Assembly: GCF_031143425.1 (NCBI RefSeq)
Contig: NC_090450.1
Span: forward strand, 171,167,272-171,231,271
Length of the DNA stretch: 64,000 nucleotides
Reading direction: 5' to 3'
From: Pleurodeles waltl
Taxonomy: Eukaryota; Chordata; Amphibia; Caudata; Salamandridae
Shown here: positions 12,763 through 24,173 of the stretch, in pieces
How the letters are laid out: every line of letters begins with the position of its first letter
Numbering within the stretch: the stretch's first letter is position 1
Notes under the pieces: model-generated
The model's input: only the letters and a program-made list of their open reading frames with translations
Database searches by the model: none
Told to the model about the DNA's origin: nothing
Made by a program: the position numbers and the translations under genes

Positions 12763-15700
12763 TGATAGGGCTGAATATAAACTTAAGAGGTGTAGGATAC
12801 TCACTTTCTTGAAGAGGCACAAAATCTACATAGCCTGCTTGCAGGAAACGTACTTAGATGATGCAGGTGCGGAGAGCCCAGCTAAGAAATGGCAAGGACA
12901 GATTTATCACTCATCATATTTGGCATACGCCAGGGGCACGTTGATCTGGGTGGCGCCAGGTGTTCCCTTCTCCCTTACGTATTTGGAGGCCAATGTGGGT
13001 GGAAGATATGTACAGATGTGGAGTGAACTGGATGGCCATGACATGACCCTTCTGAACTCCTACGCTCCAAACAATGATGATCCAACTTTTTTTCACTCCA
13101 TGCAGAACCTGCTGGTGCACGAAGTAGATGCGCCAATCATGTGGCTCGGTGATTTTAATTGTATATTAGATGCTGACCTAGACAGGGTGGCCACCAAACC
13201 CCTAATGACACGCTCAGGAAAATAATGCAGAATGTGGGATTGGTGGACATTTGGCAAGCAGGTCCCCCGGAAAGGCAGATATACACATGTTACTGTGCCA
13301 CGCATAACACATATAGCAGGTTGGACAGGATACTAGTGGTGGGTTTTCCGCGACTGGAGAGATTAGAAGTGACACATATGGCATGATTCTTTTGAGAACA
13401 CAGACCTAGTAGCTGTGTCCTGCGGTGGGGAGGCAGTGAGCAGGAGAGTCAAGCTTGGAGGATGTCTTTTAGACATACTGGAAGACATAGCTGGCAGGAA
13501 GGTTCTTTCGGGGAGCACTGACTGACTACATGGTGGTTAATTGGGGTAGAGCGTCAAGCAGGGCGATAGAGTGGAAGGCTTTGAAAGTGGTGTTAAGGAG
13601 CCATTGCATGAGCTTAACATGTGGAGTGCATAGACAGCTTCAGAGGGACCTCAGCATAGAGGAGGTGGCATTGGTCGTGCTGCAGACTGGGTACCATCTC
13701 ACCCAGATACAAAACATAGGTAACTAGCAGTGAGAAGATGTGTAGCTGACATATGGGACCGCCTGGACAAATATACACAAAAACAATGCAGACAGACACT
13801 ACACAAATAGGGGGACAAATCAGGTAGTCTATTGGCATGGACTACCTGCAACAGGCATGGATACTGCAATTGGCATGGATACTGCAACAGGAACAGGTAT
13901 CACCACGAACAACGCACTTGATGTCGGAGGATGATGTCAGGGTTACCACCAGATCAGGGATGCTGGACGCCTTCCAGTGGCACCTGCGACGCGTATACTC
14001 CATGGACCCTGTCATAGTCCCGGCAAATTATGTTCCCATTCCTGGAGGGGCAAAACCTCACACGGCTGGCACCACCAGCAGCCAAATCCCTACACGCCCC
14101 ATTGGATCTTGAAGAACTATGTACTGTACTCACATTGCTAGCATGAAACAAGGCGACAGGGCTTTCCGCCCGAGTTATACCAGACATTCTGGGTGATGCT
14201 CATGCATGGACTCCTGGAGGTGCCACTGGAGGCGCACGAGAAAGGGTTCTTGCTGCCGACAATGCAGGATGGTGAACTATGCATGCTCCTCAAGCCTGAC
14301 AGTGACGAAGCCCACCCTTCTGCTTATAGACTGCTCTGTATGATAAATGCAGACATAAAAGCCCTATGCAAGTTGCTCACCAATCTGTTGGCACCATAAA
14401 TCTCCCAGCTGGTGCACGAGGATCAATGAGGTTTGATCCCTGGTCGTAACACGGGCATGAATCTAAGATGCCTCATGCATGTCTTGCATGAGGAGGAGGA
14501 CGGTGGAGGGGAACTGGCTCTGGTCTCTAAAGACCTGGAGAAGGCCTTTGACATAGTGGACTGGGGCTATTTACTTGAGGTGTTGAGGGGAATGGTGTTC
14601 AGCCCATAGTATGGAAGCTGAGTACACTTGGTATACACAGAACCCACGACAAGGATGCGTGTGAGGCAGAGTCGATCACGGGTGTGGGAGGTAGGCAGGA
14701 GCACCAGGCTGGGTTGTCCTCTGTCAACCCTCCTGCTCATGTTGGCCATCGAGCCCCTGGTGATTTTGGTGCGTTGTGACCTGAGGGACAGAAGTACACA
14801 GTTGGGTGGCGTTAATCATATCATCTCACTCTAAGTTGATGACGTGCTGTTCCACATTTCAACCCCAAGTAGTGCGCTACCATAGCTGTTACAACTCCAG
14901 GAGGAATTTGGGGACATATGAGGTCTCTGTCTCACCACAACATAAGTCACTCATCTTCCTACTAGCAGCGTTGGCTCCCACACCGCTGGATCATCTCCCG
15001 GAACTGGGCTTGCGCTAGGTGACAACTAACTTCAGATATCTGGGGATGCAGGAGGCGCACATTGAGGCGCAGCAATTGCCTCTCAATATGGGCAGAGTTG
15101 TTGACTCCCGGAGTAAATCAGTTGAATTTTAGAAAAACACTTGTGCTGCTCTCGTTTATGGACAGATTGGCTGTATTCAAAATGGTTCTTCTGCCCAGGT
15201 GTATATACATTACGGAACTTGTTTTGCCCCGTACCATAGAGGGTATTTAAACAACTGAACTGAGGACCCACGTCACTGTTATGGGTGGGACGTCGCCGTA
15301 GAATGGCCCTGAACATGCTGACTCGCCATACACAGATGGGGAATTAGAGGTGTAGAGACTCGACCTTTACTACTATGCTGAGCACCTACAGCATGTGGCT
15401 TGGTGGCTCACAGAGAATGACAATTAGCAAAAGCGGTTGGTCGTGGGTTTGGTGACAGTGGACCACCTCCCAGTGACATTAATGGGGGGGGGCTGAAGTA
15501 GAGGGAAGTATTCCATATGTAATTCACCACACTGCAAGTATCTAGCAGTGGTATGTGAAAATGCTTCTGTGGAGAGCTCCCGTTCATCGAGAACTCCCGC
15601 TTTGGATACCACAACCGGTACATCAGATGATGATCAGTGTGTCATTCCAGGCCTAGAGGGCAGGTGGATGTACACAGTTGGGTGAGCTATACCCAGGTGA

Positions 15701-16400
15701 ATACTTAATTACGTTTGAGCAGGCCGGTGACATATTTATGCTGGCTCCGGCACATTTTCTCCATCATGCAGGACTGGTAGTGTTGGCCAAACAAATCCGG
15801 CCCACCTACCCTGCTGTACCACAGACTTCACGCACACTAGACGTCATACTGCTGTGTGTGGGGGGGGGGGGTTGACATTTGATCGCACAATTATATAAAG
15901 CAATGAGAGAGGACACAGTAGGACCGCCAGTCAGGGCACGAGCTGCATGGGAGTTAGACCTGGTATCTCCATTAGAGGATAGCGAGTGGTGAAATGTATG
16001 CAAATGAATGCATACAGCCTTGTGCAATGCCCGATTTAAGTTGACACATTATAATTATCTGCATAGAGCATATCTGATCCCCAGGGGACTCTATTGCATC
16101 TCCCCAAAAAGGCCTGATATATGCCCTGTTGCAGTGTGGGAGGGGCAGACTTCATGCACATGGCATGGGACTGCCGGTTGGTACATGACTTTAGGGTAAA
16201 GGTGGTGACAGACCTCCAGAGGATCACAAGCATACCTATAGAACACACACCGCTGCAATGTTTGTTGGAGCATGTCAAAAGGCGAAGGGTCCCTAAATGA
16301 GCTACAAAATCCTACAACTGGCACTAGTCTTGGCAAGACTCAGAGTGGCCATTATGTGCATGGGGCAGCGCGCACCCGTGATCGCACTTTGGCACAGGGA
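12763..16400 (+). pseudogene. L1/Tx1-type ORF2 (endonuclease and reverse transcriptase) remnant
   Basis: The endonuclease part is the best preserved. It is open to 13,225 and contains LQETYL, then VGGRYVQMW, LLNSYAPNNDDPTFF and LGDFNCILDADLDR, the apurinic-type endonuclease motifs. After a stop it continues with SRLDRILV near 13,320. RT motifs follow: FLLPTMQDGELCMLLKP (14,240), PSAYRLLCMINADIKALCKL, GLIPGRN, a DLEKAFDIVDW block (14,530) and RLGCPLSTLL (14,710). At the catalytic YADD position (14,832-14,843) the first codon is TAA and the next reads Val, so the active site is broken. C-terminal sequence with a HMAWDC-like motif lies near 16,150. Confidence 0.8.
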
Positions 16401-16515
16401 ATATGAAAAAAACAGACCGGTTGGGGGATAATGTGGTAGCATGGAGGGATGTGTGTGACTCCTTTTTGAGATGATGTGAAGGTTTGGAGTCCACAGAGAG
16501 TGATAACGAGTCTGA

Positions 16516-17519
16516 ATGACAAGGGATGAGCTACCTCAGGGAAAGAGTAGGACTGCATCCAGGGATGTGGCATTCTTATTGCCTGACACATATTGTTTGG
16601 AGTCAAGGGCAACAGGTTTCATGTTTGTTTTGTCCTTGGAACACATAGGTCCAAGCACAAATGCTTTGCTTGTTAGTTCACAGAGAAGGGAACTGTCTGC
16701 AGTTGAGGTAATATGTGTCTATACAATAATGCTGTTCCAACTTGTATTTATGATTCATTAATGAAAAGCCTTCATTATTAGGATGCACACTGTAAATAAA
16801 TGTTTTAAGGTCACACTGCACTACTGACAGTGGTTCCAGTAAAAAAAAAAAGGTTACACACATGTTTGAAATGTTTAACAACATGAGGCTAAGTATAATG
16901 CTTCCAGAATGCTCTCTGATTAAATGCAAATATTTGCAGAAGCTTGTAAGCAAGAGTGATGATTCTTTGCTTTCAAAATAAAATGTTCAGAAAAAAAATG
17001 CAAGTAGGAGAAAAAGTGTTTCACTACTAAGAAATTTTATGTGCTATTTCTTTGAAGTGTCATTTAGTAAAATGTGTTGGTGCATGCTAGTATTTCCAAA
17101 ACAATTTCCTAATGGAAAATCAGTATAACCAATTTCAACAGAATTATGGGAAGCATGACAATAAACAAGCACTTGCAAAGCCAACTGATCCGACTTTTTT
17201 TGTGAGTCTTTTGGTTTTGTCAATGCATGTCTTGTTTTGAGATGGCTTTTGTAACAGTTTATTGTTGTGGGATCTGCCATGCCCTCACCATTGTAATAAA
17301 CAGTGGCAAAAAGAAAAAAAAAAGGTTTTGGTCTCAAAAAGCACACATTGCCACAGTGGTGTACAAAGGCCCTGCAGTCTCCCTCTAGGAGGGCCTCTCA
17401 GCAAAGCACCTGCCCTGAGTGAGTATTGAGGGTGTGCCCTCTATGTTCTTTGCAGGGACTCCTCTAGTTTCGTTATATCACTGATTGCCGCAGTAGTTCC
17501 TGGCAACGAACAAAACTAT
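16516..17519. other. no gene recognised
   Basis: AT-rich non-coding sequence between the LINE remnant and the Harbinger-type element. It contains short A runs at 16,840 and 17,312 and no recognisable coding or terminal-repeat structure. Confidence 0.5.
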
Positions 17520-17780
17520 TTTGGCCCTCATTCTGACCCTGGCGGTCGGCGGAGAGACGGCGGTCGGACCGCGAACAGACCGGCGGTATTAAAAATGGCA
17601 TTCTGACCGCGGCGGTCCCCGCCGCGACCGACCGCCACTTCTCCACTCCGACCGCCACGGCGGTCATGACCGCCGGGCTGGAGTTTGCGCACTCCGGCCC
17701 GGCGGTCGTCCCAAGACCGCCAACGGTATTATGACCCTGCCTACCGCCGCGGTTTCTTGCGGGCGGGAACCGCCGTGCGA

Positions 17781-17791
17781 ACCATGGCGGT
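17781..17791 (+). other. possible relic first exon with splice donor, left end
   Basis: ATGGCG followed directly by GTAAGC lies about 260 bp inside the left terminus and points inward. It may be the remnant of the terminal first exon that the autonomous relatives have. Weak on its own; supported only by the mirror case at 18,216-18,252. Confidence 0.3.
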
Positions 17792-17929
17792 AAGCACTAT
17801 CGGGGCCAGGGAATTCCTTCCCTGGCACTGATAGGGGTCTCCCCCACCCCCCACTACCCACCCGAGTCCTCCCCCCACACCCTCCACCCCCCTGCCACCC
17901 CCCAGAGGTGGTACGAACCCCCTCCCCAC

Positions 17930-18190
17930 CCCCACCCCGACATGCACATACATGCACCCCGACATGCACACACCCCCAACATGCACATATACACACCCCC
18001 TACACACACATACACAACGGGGACACATACCCGCACACATACATGCAGACATGCGCACCTGCCGAACAGCACACATTACCCATAGACACAGCAGCACCCC
18101 CCGCCCGCATACACGCACTCACACACCCCCTCTACACACTCACACGCACACCCCCATGCACGCCCACATCACACAACACCCCCCCACCCC
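17930..18190 (+). repeat. C/A-rich low-complexity tract
   Basis: Irregular ACACCC, CACACA and CCCCCA runs fill the centre of the non-autonomous Harbinger. Long open frames here on both strands are a product of the composition and are not genes. Confidence 0.8.
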
Positions 18191-18215
18191 CACCCCTCAC
18201 GGACGGTCAGCTTAC

Positions 18216-18252
18216 CTTGTGCGTTGGTCCTCCGGGAGGCGACGGAAGCCAT
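18216..18252 (-). other. possible relic first exon with splice donor, right end
   Basis: On the minus strand a 37-nt segment begins ATGGCTTCC and ends CACAAG before GTAAGC, about 275 bp inside the right terminus. It ends one base into a codon. That is the phase needed by the SANT exon of Harbinger-2 at 28,954, whose acceptor is followed by TGACAGGG. I infer it is the retained first exon of the third (terminal SANT) gene. A transcript would be needed to prove it. Confidence 0.4.
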
Positions 18253-18529
18253 GGGGAGGTGACCGCCAACAGAAGACCGCCAACAGAAGACCGCCACACA
18301 GAAATGTGGGTCGTAATTCTGTGGGCGGTGTTCTGCTGGCGTGGCGGTGGAGGTTGACCAGTCTCCACTTTCCCGCCGACCGCCAGTGTGGCTGCTGGCG
18401 GTTTTCCGGCGGAACGCTCCCAGCGGTCAGAATGCGCACAGCGGCATACCGCCGCGGTCGGCGGTCTTCACCGCGGCGGTAACTCGGCGGTCTTGCGAAA
18501 AGACCGCCAAGGTCAGAATGAGGGCCTTT

Positions 18530-20039
18530 GTGTGTTAATATACTCCTTGTGGAAGAGCTGAATGCGATCAATCACAGTAAAGCCAGCCGATAGATGTAAA
18601 GAGAAAAAGAAGTTTAATAAAAAACAAAATGTCTTTGTTAACGCCAGACCTGACTAGAGACCCAGTTCCTAAAGAAAGTCACAAAAGTGCACCCATGGTA
18701 TATATCTTTGAATTAGTGGTGTTCATGAATTCACAGGGATTTACAGATATAGACCAGGAAAGAGTACTCCTTGAAAATATTTGTGAACTGTATCTTAGCT
18801 CAAGCAAATACGCATATGTAGAGTTGCTCATATGTTTACAAGTGCACTTTCCCTTAAACCACTTTTTTCTTCAACCCTGGAAGAACTTCTATTTCTGCCA
18901 TTGTCAAGAGTAAATTTCCAACCTTTCTCATTATGGGAGAACATAAGGTAGAAGAGTTGGTGAAAATCCTTAAACCAAGCAAGTTAGTAGGTTTGCAAAC
19001 TCAAAGGCATTCCAGCCCTGGAACTATTACATACTGCTTTCTCCAGCCCCATTATGTAGATCTGCAGAAAGGTTGTAAAGTAAGGAAATTGCTATAGTAG
19101 GGATTGAAATCACAAGTATTCAAGCCCTACTGTAGTAGTAGCCCCGGCATATTCAGAATGGCTATTGTTAGAGCTCTTACATAATGAGATTGCTGACATG
19201 CTTTGTCGACACACTACATGGCACCAAAGGGACTTTTTTACAGGACAAGTAGATTTAAGAAGCAACCTGTCCCATGGAGAAGAAGATATTTTATTAAATT
19301 TTACACTCATATGCACCGTGGACAAGATAGGGTTGTCCCGATTATAGGTTCAATGTGGTATTCTCTTCTGACGTATGATGTCAATTAATTACATGCCTGA
19401 TGGATGATGTATTGTTAAAGGGCCTCAACATGCTATGTGAAGAATATGTATGCCACTACTACTACTTCTGTTTCTTATATCTTGAAAATGAAAATAAAAG
19501 TTTGCTGCACATGTCCTAGCATTAGATAATGTGCAGGCTAGCTCATGTGACTGAAGAGGCAAGAGAAATTTCAGTGTCAGTGACACAGAAGTTGTTCCTA
19601 TTATGTGAGTTGACTGAGACTGGACACAAGTGACTTTATGCCTACAGGACAGTGGATGCCTATCCATAATGCAAGAAGTCTCAGGGATGGGCTGGAGTTT
19701 TCCATTCAATCACTGAGAACGTGAGAAACTTTTTGGTAGAACAAAATTAAGGTTCTGGGTGTTTTGCTTCACTAATGACCGAGCTGAAACACTCATGCAC
19801 TGACAAAAATCTCTGGAATGTGCTTCTTAGTCCAAAGAAGATGTTTATTATTTCACTACGCAAGGTTCTTAAAAGGAGATAAGCATACTGAAAGCACACA
19901 TTCAAAAATGGTCACAGCAATGAAATGAAGGAATGTACAAATGATTCTCCACTGCAATATGTCCACAGCAAATGTATGTATCTATATTATAATGCAAAGC
20001 AAATAATTAATTTCAAAAAATGCATTACTATGAGAAAAG
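18530..20039. other. no gene recognised
   Basis: AT-rich sequence with short frames only. No terminal repeats or protein motifs were found. Confidence 0.5.
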
Positions 20040-20460
20040 GGCATCACTGCTTCATCTCCCACCTATTCTGCATCAGATCGCCAGATCCCAGAATCGATCG
20101 AGGAGAGAGAGATCAATTATCCTCATTGGAAGAATGGCACACTCCAGCGTCATGGATGTGCCTGAGATCTGCAAACACTCTCTGTCCCTGGTCCATCTGG
20201 TCTCTGCCTCTTATACTTTGAACATACAAGAGAGGAAAAGTCTACAACCTCCCTCTCCCTGCAGAAGTTTATTTTTTCAAAAATTCTGATTGCTTTAACC
20301 TTGCTTTGAAAATAATACGTCGGGACATGGCCACAATCCCAAAGTGCCAATTCAAAACAAGACCATCCCTGCCATCTGAGTACATTCTTATCAGCCAAAG
20401 TCCTTGGTGGGAAAAAACACAAAGAATAAACACATGAGCACAATACAACGTGGAACACTA
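20040..20460 (-). mobile_element. possible LTR or promoter-like fragment
   Basis: Read on the minus strand the segment has AATAAA near 20,270, a TATA-like AGTATAAGAGGC near 20,210 and an open frame of about 100 codons without recognisable motifs. The composition resembles a retroviral LTR, but no second copy or TG...CA ends were identified. Confidence 0.2.
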
Positions 20461-21690
20461 CTTGCAGCTTTTAACGTGGCAGTGGCTAATGCTAAAATAA
20501 AGTCAATAGGTAAAATTAAGCTGGTGGTCACTAATGTGATGGTGTAGTGCTAGGCTAAGTGCAACGTGGAGGCAGTGGTCAAAACTCACATATCATTACA
20601 CTGGGTTTCAGCCCTGCCTCCCCAGCCCATGGAGGTGAAGGAGAGAATATGATTCTTCTTGAATAACTCCCACCTAGGGTTGACTTTCTTAGAAGAAGAG
20701 TCAGAACTCCTGGAGTACCAATAGTTGGGCTGCCTAGCACTAGGCTTGTTCACAGGATTGATGACAGTTGGTCCAGGGACCACAGCCCCCTGACTATTTC
20801 TGAAGTTTACAGCTGGACCTTACAGCAAAAATTAGAGATGAACAGGAGTTATTGGGAACCAAAGTTCACCAGGCTTCTTCCAGGCAGTAATGCATATGTG
20901 AAACACAAGATTGGTCTCCACTGTTATGGTTATAAAACCCGGTTGTTGGCACAAGGGGTATTCCAACAAAATATTGTGGAAAAAATATTGTGGTTCACAA
21001 ATATTATGTCAAAATATTGTGCAGGCAAAAAGAGAACAGGGCAGATTAAAGAGCGTAACAATATCCTCCTTTTGAGTTCCTTAGTTGTAAATAATATTGT
21101 TTTATTTAATATAGTTGAAAAAATATAGTTTGTAATTAGTTTGATAAATATTACTTGTTTTAGTCTTATAAGTTCTTAGTAGTATACTTATATGTGTTTA
21201 ATTTGTTTCAGTATAGTTCTTAAGTTTCTGTATGAAATGTATTTGTTATTAAAGAAATTCTTAATGTAGTAGTGGGTAGTTGGGTTTGTGGAGGTGAAGG
21301 TAGGATATTGATTTTAAATGTGAATTGTTGTTTTTAATTTAAATTCTTTTTAAGTAATTTAATTTTTCATTGATAATTAGGTTCAATTAATGAATTGATT
21401 AATAATTATTTTAATTACTAGTTGATTTCTAATTGATTGTTAATTTGTTGATTGGTGTTTTTATTATTAAATTGTGTTCATTTATATTTATTATTTTTTA
21501 ATTTTAATTGTTTTATTTAACAATTAATTTAATATTAATAATTTTTGTTTTGTTTTAATAACTTTAATTGTTATGTTTGATGGCCCTCCCGTTAGGGCTT
21601 CATGGGAGAGTTTTTCTTTTAAAGAATAAGGTCTTCCCTCACTTCTTTTACCCCTTACAAAATTATCCCCTAGCCACTCCATTCACCTGG
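20461..21690. other. AT-rich stretch, no gene recognised
   Basis: From about 21,060 to 21,560 the sequence is strongly AT-rich, with TTTAATT-type runs on both strands and no coding signal. It adjoins the 3' side of the minus-strand retrovirus, where its 3' LTR would be expected but is not found. Confidence 0.55.
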
Positions 21691-21699
21691 TTCCACAGT

Positions 21700-22175
21700 C
21701 TGACCGTAGATATAAAGATCTTTCCAATGGCGAAAGGCCGTCCCTGCATGTCGCTTTAACAAAAGTTGTTCTTCCACCTACGATGGGAAGTTAGGCATGG
21801 CTGACATTGAGCTTTACTATTAGGCCTCCCAACTGTTGGTGATCAATGACTGGTTCAAAGGAGGGTGGTAGTACCTCTTCCTACATGCAGAGATGTGCCA
21901 CTCCGTAGGAGAAAAGTTAATACAGTCAATGAAAGCCACAGATAGTTCCATGGGAAAATAAAGTAATTTGTTTTAAGCCAATTTATCAGCTTAAGTGTTT
22001 TTGGCAGATCAGATGTAGAAGAGGCAAATGAGTCTGAGAAGGTGTCGTTGATGTCGGCATAGTATCCAGAAGCAGTTTGTGCGAAAGCTGGAGCTGTATT
22101 TGTCAGAGGAGGAGAACTGATAGAGGTCTCCTGTGGTGGTTAATAGTAGATGACGCCATCCGTCTGTGTTGAAGT
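21700..22175 (-). pseudogene. env: env-like N-terminal remnant
   Basis: Downstream of integrase on the minus strand, a frame broken near its end gives a Ser/Thr/Pro-rich start followed by a long hydrophobic stretch (near 21,940-22,020) that could be the signal/leader membrane segment of an Env precursor. Nothing resembling surface or transmembrane subunits follows, so env is truncated. Identification rests on position and hydropathy only. Confidence 0.35.
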
Positions 22176-22184
22176 TGTGTCAAA

Positions 22185-23240
22185 TCAATCAGTACTTTCA
22201 ATATTGTTTGTTGTAATAGATGTTAGTGGAACTAATGCAATTATTTTCACCCTCCCCAAGCTCGGAGAGGTGTCAGCGTTGGTGTTCAAAACTTGTAGAG
22301 GGACTTCTTGACCAGTAGTGAGAGGGATTTGGGAACTACTGGCTGTTCCTCTTGGTCTGCTGTGCAAGATCAGCCACACGGTGTAACTTGACATTGTCGT
22401 TAGATACAAAACGATTTTCTTTAGTCCAGCCAACGGTGGTAGAATGACATTTCTGATACAGTGTATTCCCAAGACTGGGACCGGTGCACGATAAGAAGGA
22501 CCAAACTCCTTTTTCACAGCAACCTTTTCATGTACTAGATCCCCAACTTTAGGAATCCAGCCGGTAGGTGTTATTGGTGCATCCTTAATTCCTGCGGAGA
22601 CAGCATTGGCAGAAGCGTTGTCGTCATGGAACTGTTGTAATTCCTGCAAGACAGTGACACGTTCCTTTATGTTAAAAGGTGTTTCTGCCGCCTCCACGCC
22701 AGGACCATTAAGATCTGGAACATACATTTGAGTTCCGAACAGGCGCTCGTATGAAGTATGACCCCCCAGGGACCTTCTAGGCAGATTGTTAAGTGCTCTC
22801 TGGACTGCATACAGGTGATTAAGCCAACTACGACCTGTACCTAAGACTCTGGCTGTTAAGGACTACTTTAAATCACGGTTTAGTCACTCCACTACACTAT
22901 TTCCATCGGGATGAAATGGAGACGAGTAATGGTGTAGGATCCCTAACGAAGCCATGGTGTCCCTGAATGCCCTTGAGGTGAAAGCAGGACCCTGGACAGA
23001 GTGGAAAGCAGCAACTGCATATATACTGATAAAGACTCGCAAATCTTTAAAAACAGTCCGAGCGTCAGCCGAGCGTTGTGGCTACACCCATAGAAATCTG
23101 GAGGAAGAGTCAACAGCGACTAAGATGTATTTGTATGCACTGTCCAGTGTTACGGGACTACAATGGTCCGAGTACACACATTGTAATGGTTTGTTGGAAA
23201 TTAGGAGGGGTGTCTACGGTCGGCGTTTGACGGTGGAACC
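22185..23240 (-). pseudogene. pol: retroviral integrase core and C-terminal domain, broken
   Basis: The frame at 22,185-22,727 holds the integrase C-terminal part: WIPKVGDLVHEKVAVKKEFG, then a VLGIHCIRNVILPPL segment, typical of the SH3-like DNA-binding domain in foamy-like pol. Upstream (22,740-23,240) the catalytic core is visible only as pieces in different frames, including an EIVEWS-like piece near the expected catalytic Glu and a LPRRSLGGHTSYE segment just before the C-terminal domain. Several stops interrupt it. In an active virus this enzyme would insert the cDNA; here it is dead. Confidence 0.75.
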
Positions 23241-24173
23241 TTAAATTTTTTGCCAGATGTCACAACAAAGGACATACTGCTTGGCCTGTTTGTATAGTCC
23301 TGGCCACCAATAACGTGCTTGAAACAATGATATTGTAGCCGCCACACCAGCATGGGCAAATGCTACCCCTTCATGTGCTGCTTTAATAAACTCTGATCTT
23401 ATGTCTTTGTTGGGAATTACTCGAACCACCACGCCTGGTTTCTTGACTTCGGCATTAAGGCAGCCTCCCATTCGGTAGGAATATTTAGCAGGAAATGCTT
23501 TTGGATAGGGCGTGCCTTCAGCCGTGGCTTTCACTGCAGCCCATACGTCATCGTCTGGTTTCGTTCCAGAACAGGTTACTGCAGCAACAGCAGCCGTAGC
23601 TACTGCTAATTTGGCGGCTTCATCAGCCAGTGTGTTTCCAGCAACATGTATTCCAATGCGCTGGTGTCCAAGTATATGTACAACATGGACATTTGGTAGT
23701 GTTTCTTTCAGATCCGCTACTTTCCCCCACAGATGTCTGTGTTTAATAGTGTTTCCTTTGGAATCTCTGAACCCATTCTGGTGCCAGTGATGTAGGTATT
23801 CATTGAAGGACTGGACACAGTAGTACGAATCACAAACAATCAGTGTTAACTGTGCAGGATCCATATGTTCCAATACCATCACCAGAGCCTTTAGCTCTGC
23901 TAATTGTGCTGTGCAATCCCGTAGGGTTTGCTTGAATTTATGTTCGGGACAAAATTTATTATCCTACACAATACAGCTTACGACTGCGCAAGCAGTGGAG
24001 TATTGATATTTTGTGCCAATTGCAGGTTGCGCTGAGCCATCAGTGTACATGACTCTTTGATATTGATCAATAGGCAGTGTATTTGCTGGAACTGGGTATT
24101 CTAGTCCATATTGCAAAAATTCTTGAGTTTGTAATTTTGGGTCAAAAATGAAGTCAACATCAGTGGGGGTCAA
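23241..24173 (-). pseudogene. pol: retroviral RNase H and integrase zinc-binding domain
   Basis: Minus-strand frames 23,964-24,173 and 23,241-23,882 carry the RNase H domain: a first catalytic Asp in VMYTDGSAQPA, a DSYYCVQSFNEYLHHW block with the conserved Asp-Ser, and ILGHQRIGIHVAGNTLADE with the C-terminal His and Asp. They continue into the integrase HHCC region, FIKAAHEGVAFAHAGVAATI, and a YWWPGLYKQAKQYV segment. The longest frame is open for 213 codons. A break near 23,960-23,890 separates the two RNase H halves. The HHCC motif appears changed at its first His. Confidence 0.85.

Larger units (their letters stand above)
10690..16515 (+). mobile_element. decayed L1/Tx1-type non-LTR retrotransposon
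   Basis: The element has the two-ORF layout of vertebrate L1-superfamily LINEs. An ORF1 with an L1 ORF1p-like (Transposase_22) core lies at 11,169-12,120, and an ORF2 with apurinic-type endonuclease, reverse transcriptase and a C-terminal domain at about 12,763-16,400. Both are riddled with stops and shifts. The 5' boundary is uncertain (ORF1 starts at 11,169 and upstream sequence may be 5' UTR). The 3' end is not marked by a clear poly-A tail; the A-run at 16,840 is probably too far away. Confidence 0.8.
17523..18526. mobile_element. non-autonomous Harbinger of the Harbinger-1 family
   Basis: The left end reads GGCCCTCATTCTGACCCTGG and the right end is its inverted complement with one change (GGCCCTCATTCTGACCTTGG), flanked by TTT on both sides (17,520-17,522 and 18,527-18,529). 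The same terminus opens the autonomous Harbinger-1 at 56,452, so this 1,004-bp copy is a deletion derivative of that family. The subterminal regions are full of CGGCGGT/ACCGCCG repeats in both orientations. The coding middle is replaced by a C/A-rich tract. Short ATG-containing segments ending in splice-donor sequence face inward at both ends. Confidence 0.88.

Noticed and set aside
16840..16852. A-run as the poly-A tail of the L1-type LINE
   Set aside because: It lies more than 300 bp past the last recognisable ORF2 sequence with no target duplication; it could equally be a simple run.
17741..18571. Several overlapping 100-180 codon frames
   Set aside because: Low-complexity C/A-rich and CGG-rich sequence of a non-autonomous transposon; Cys/Val or Thr/His-rich products on opposite strands.
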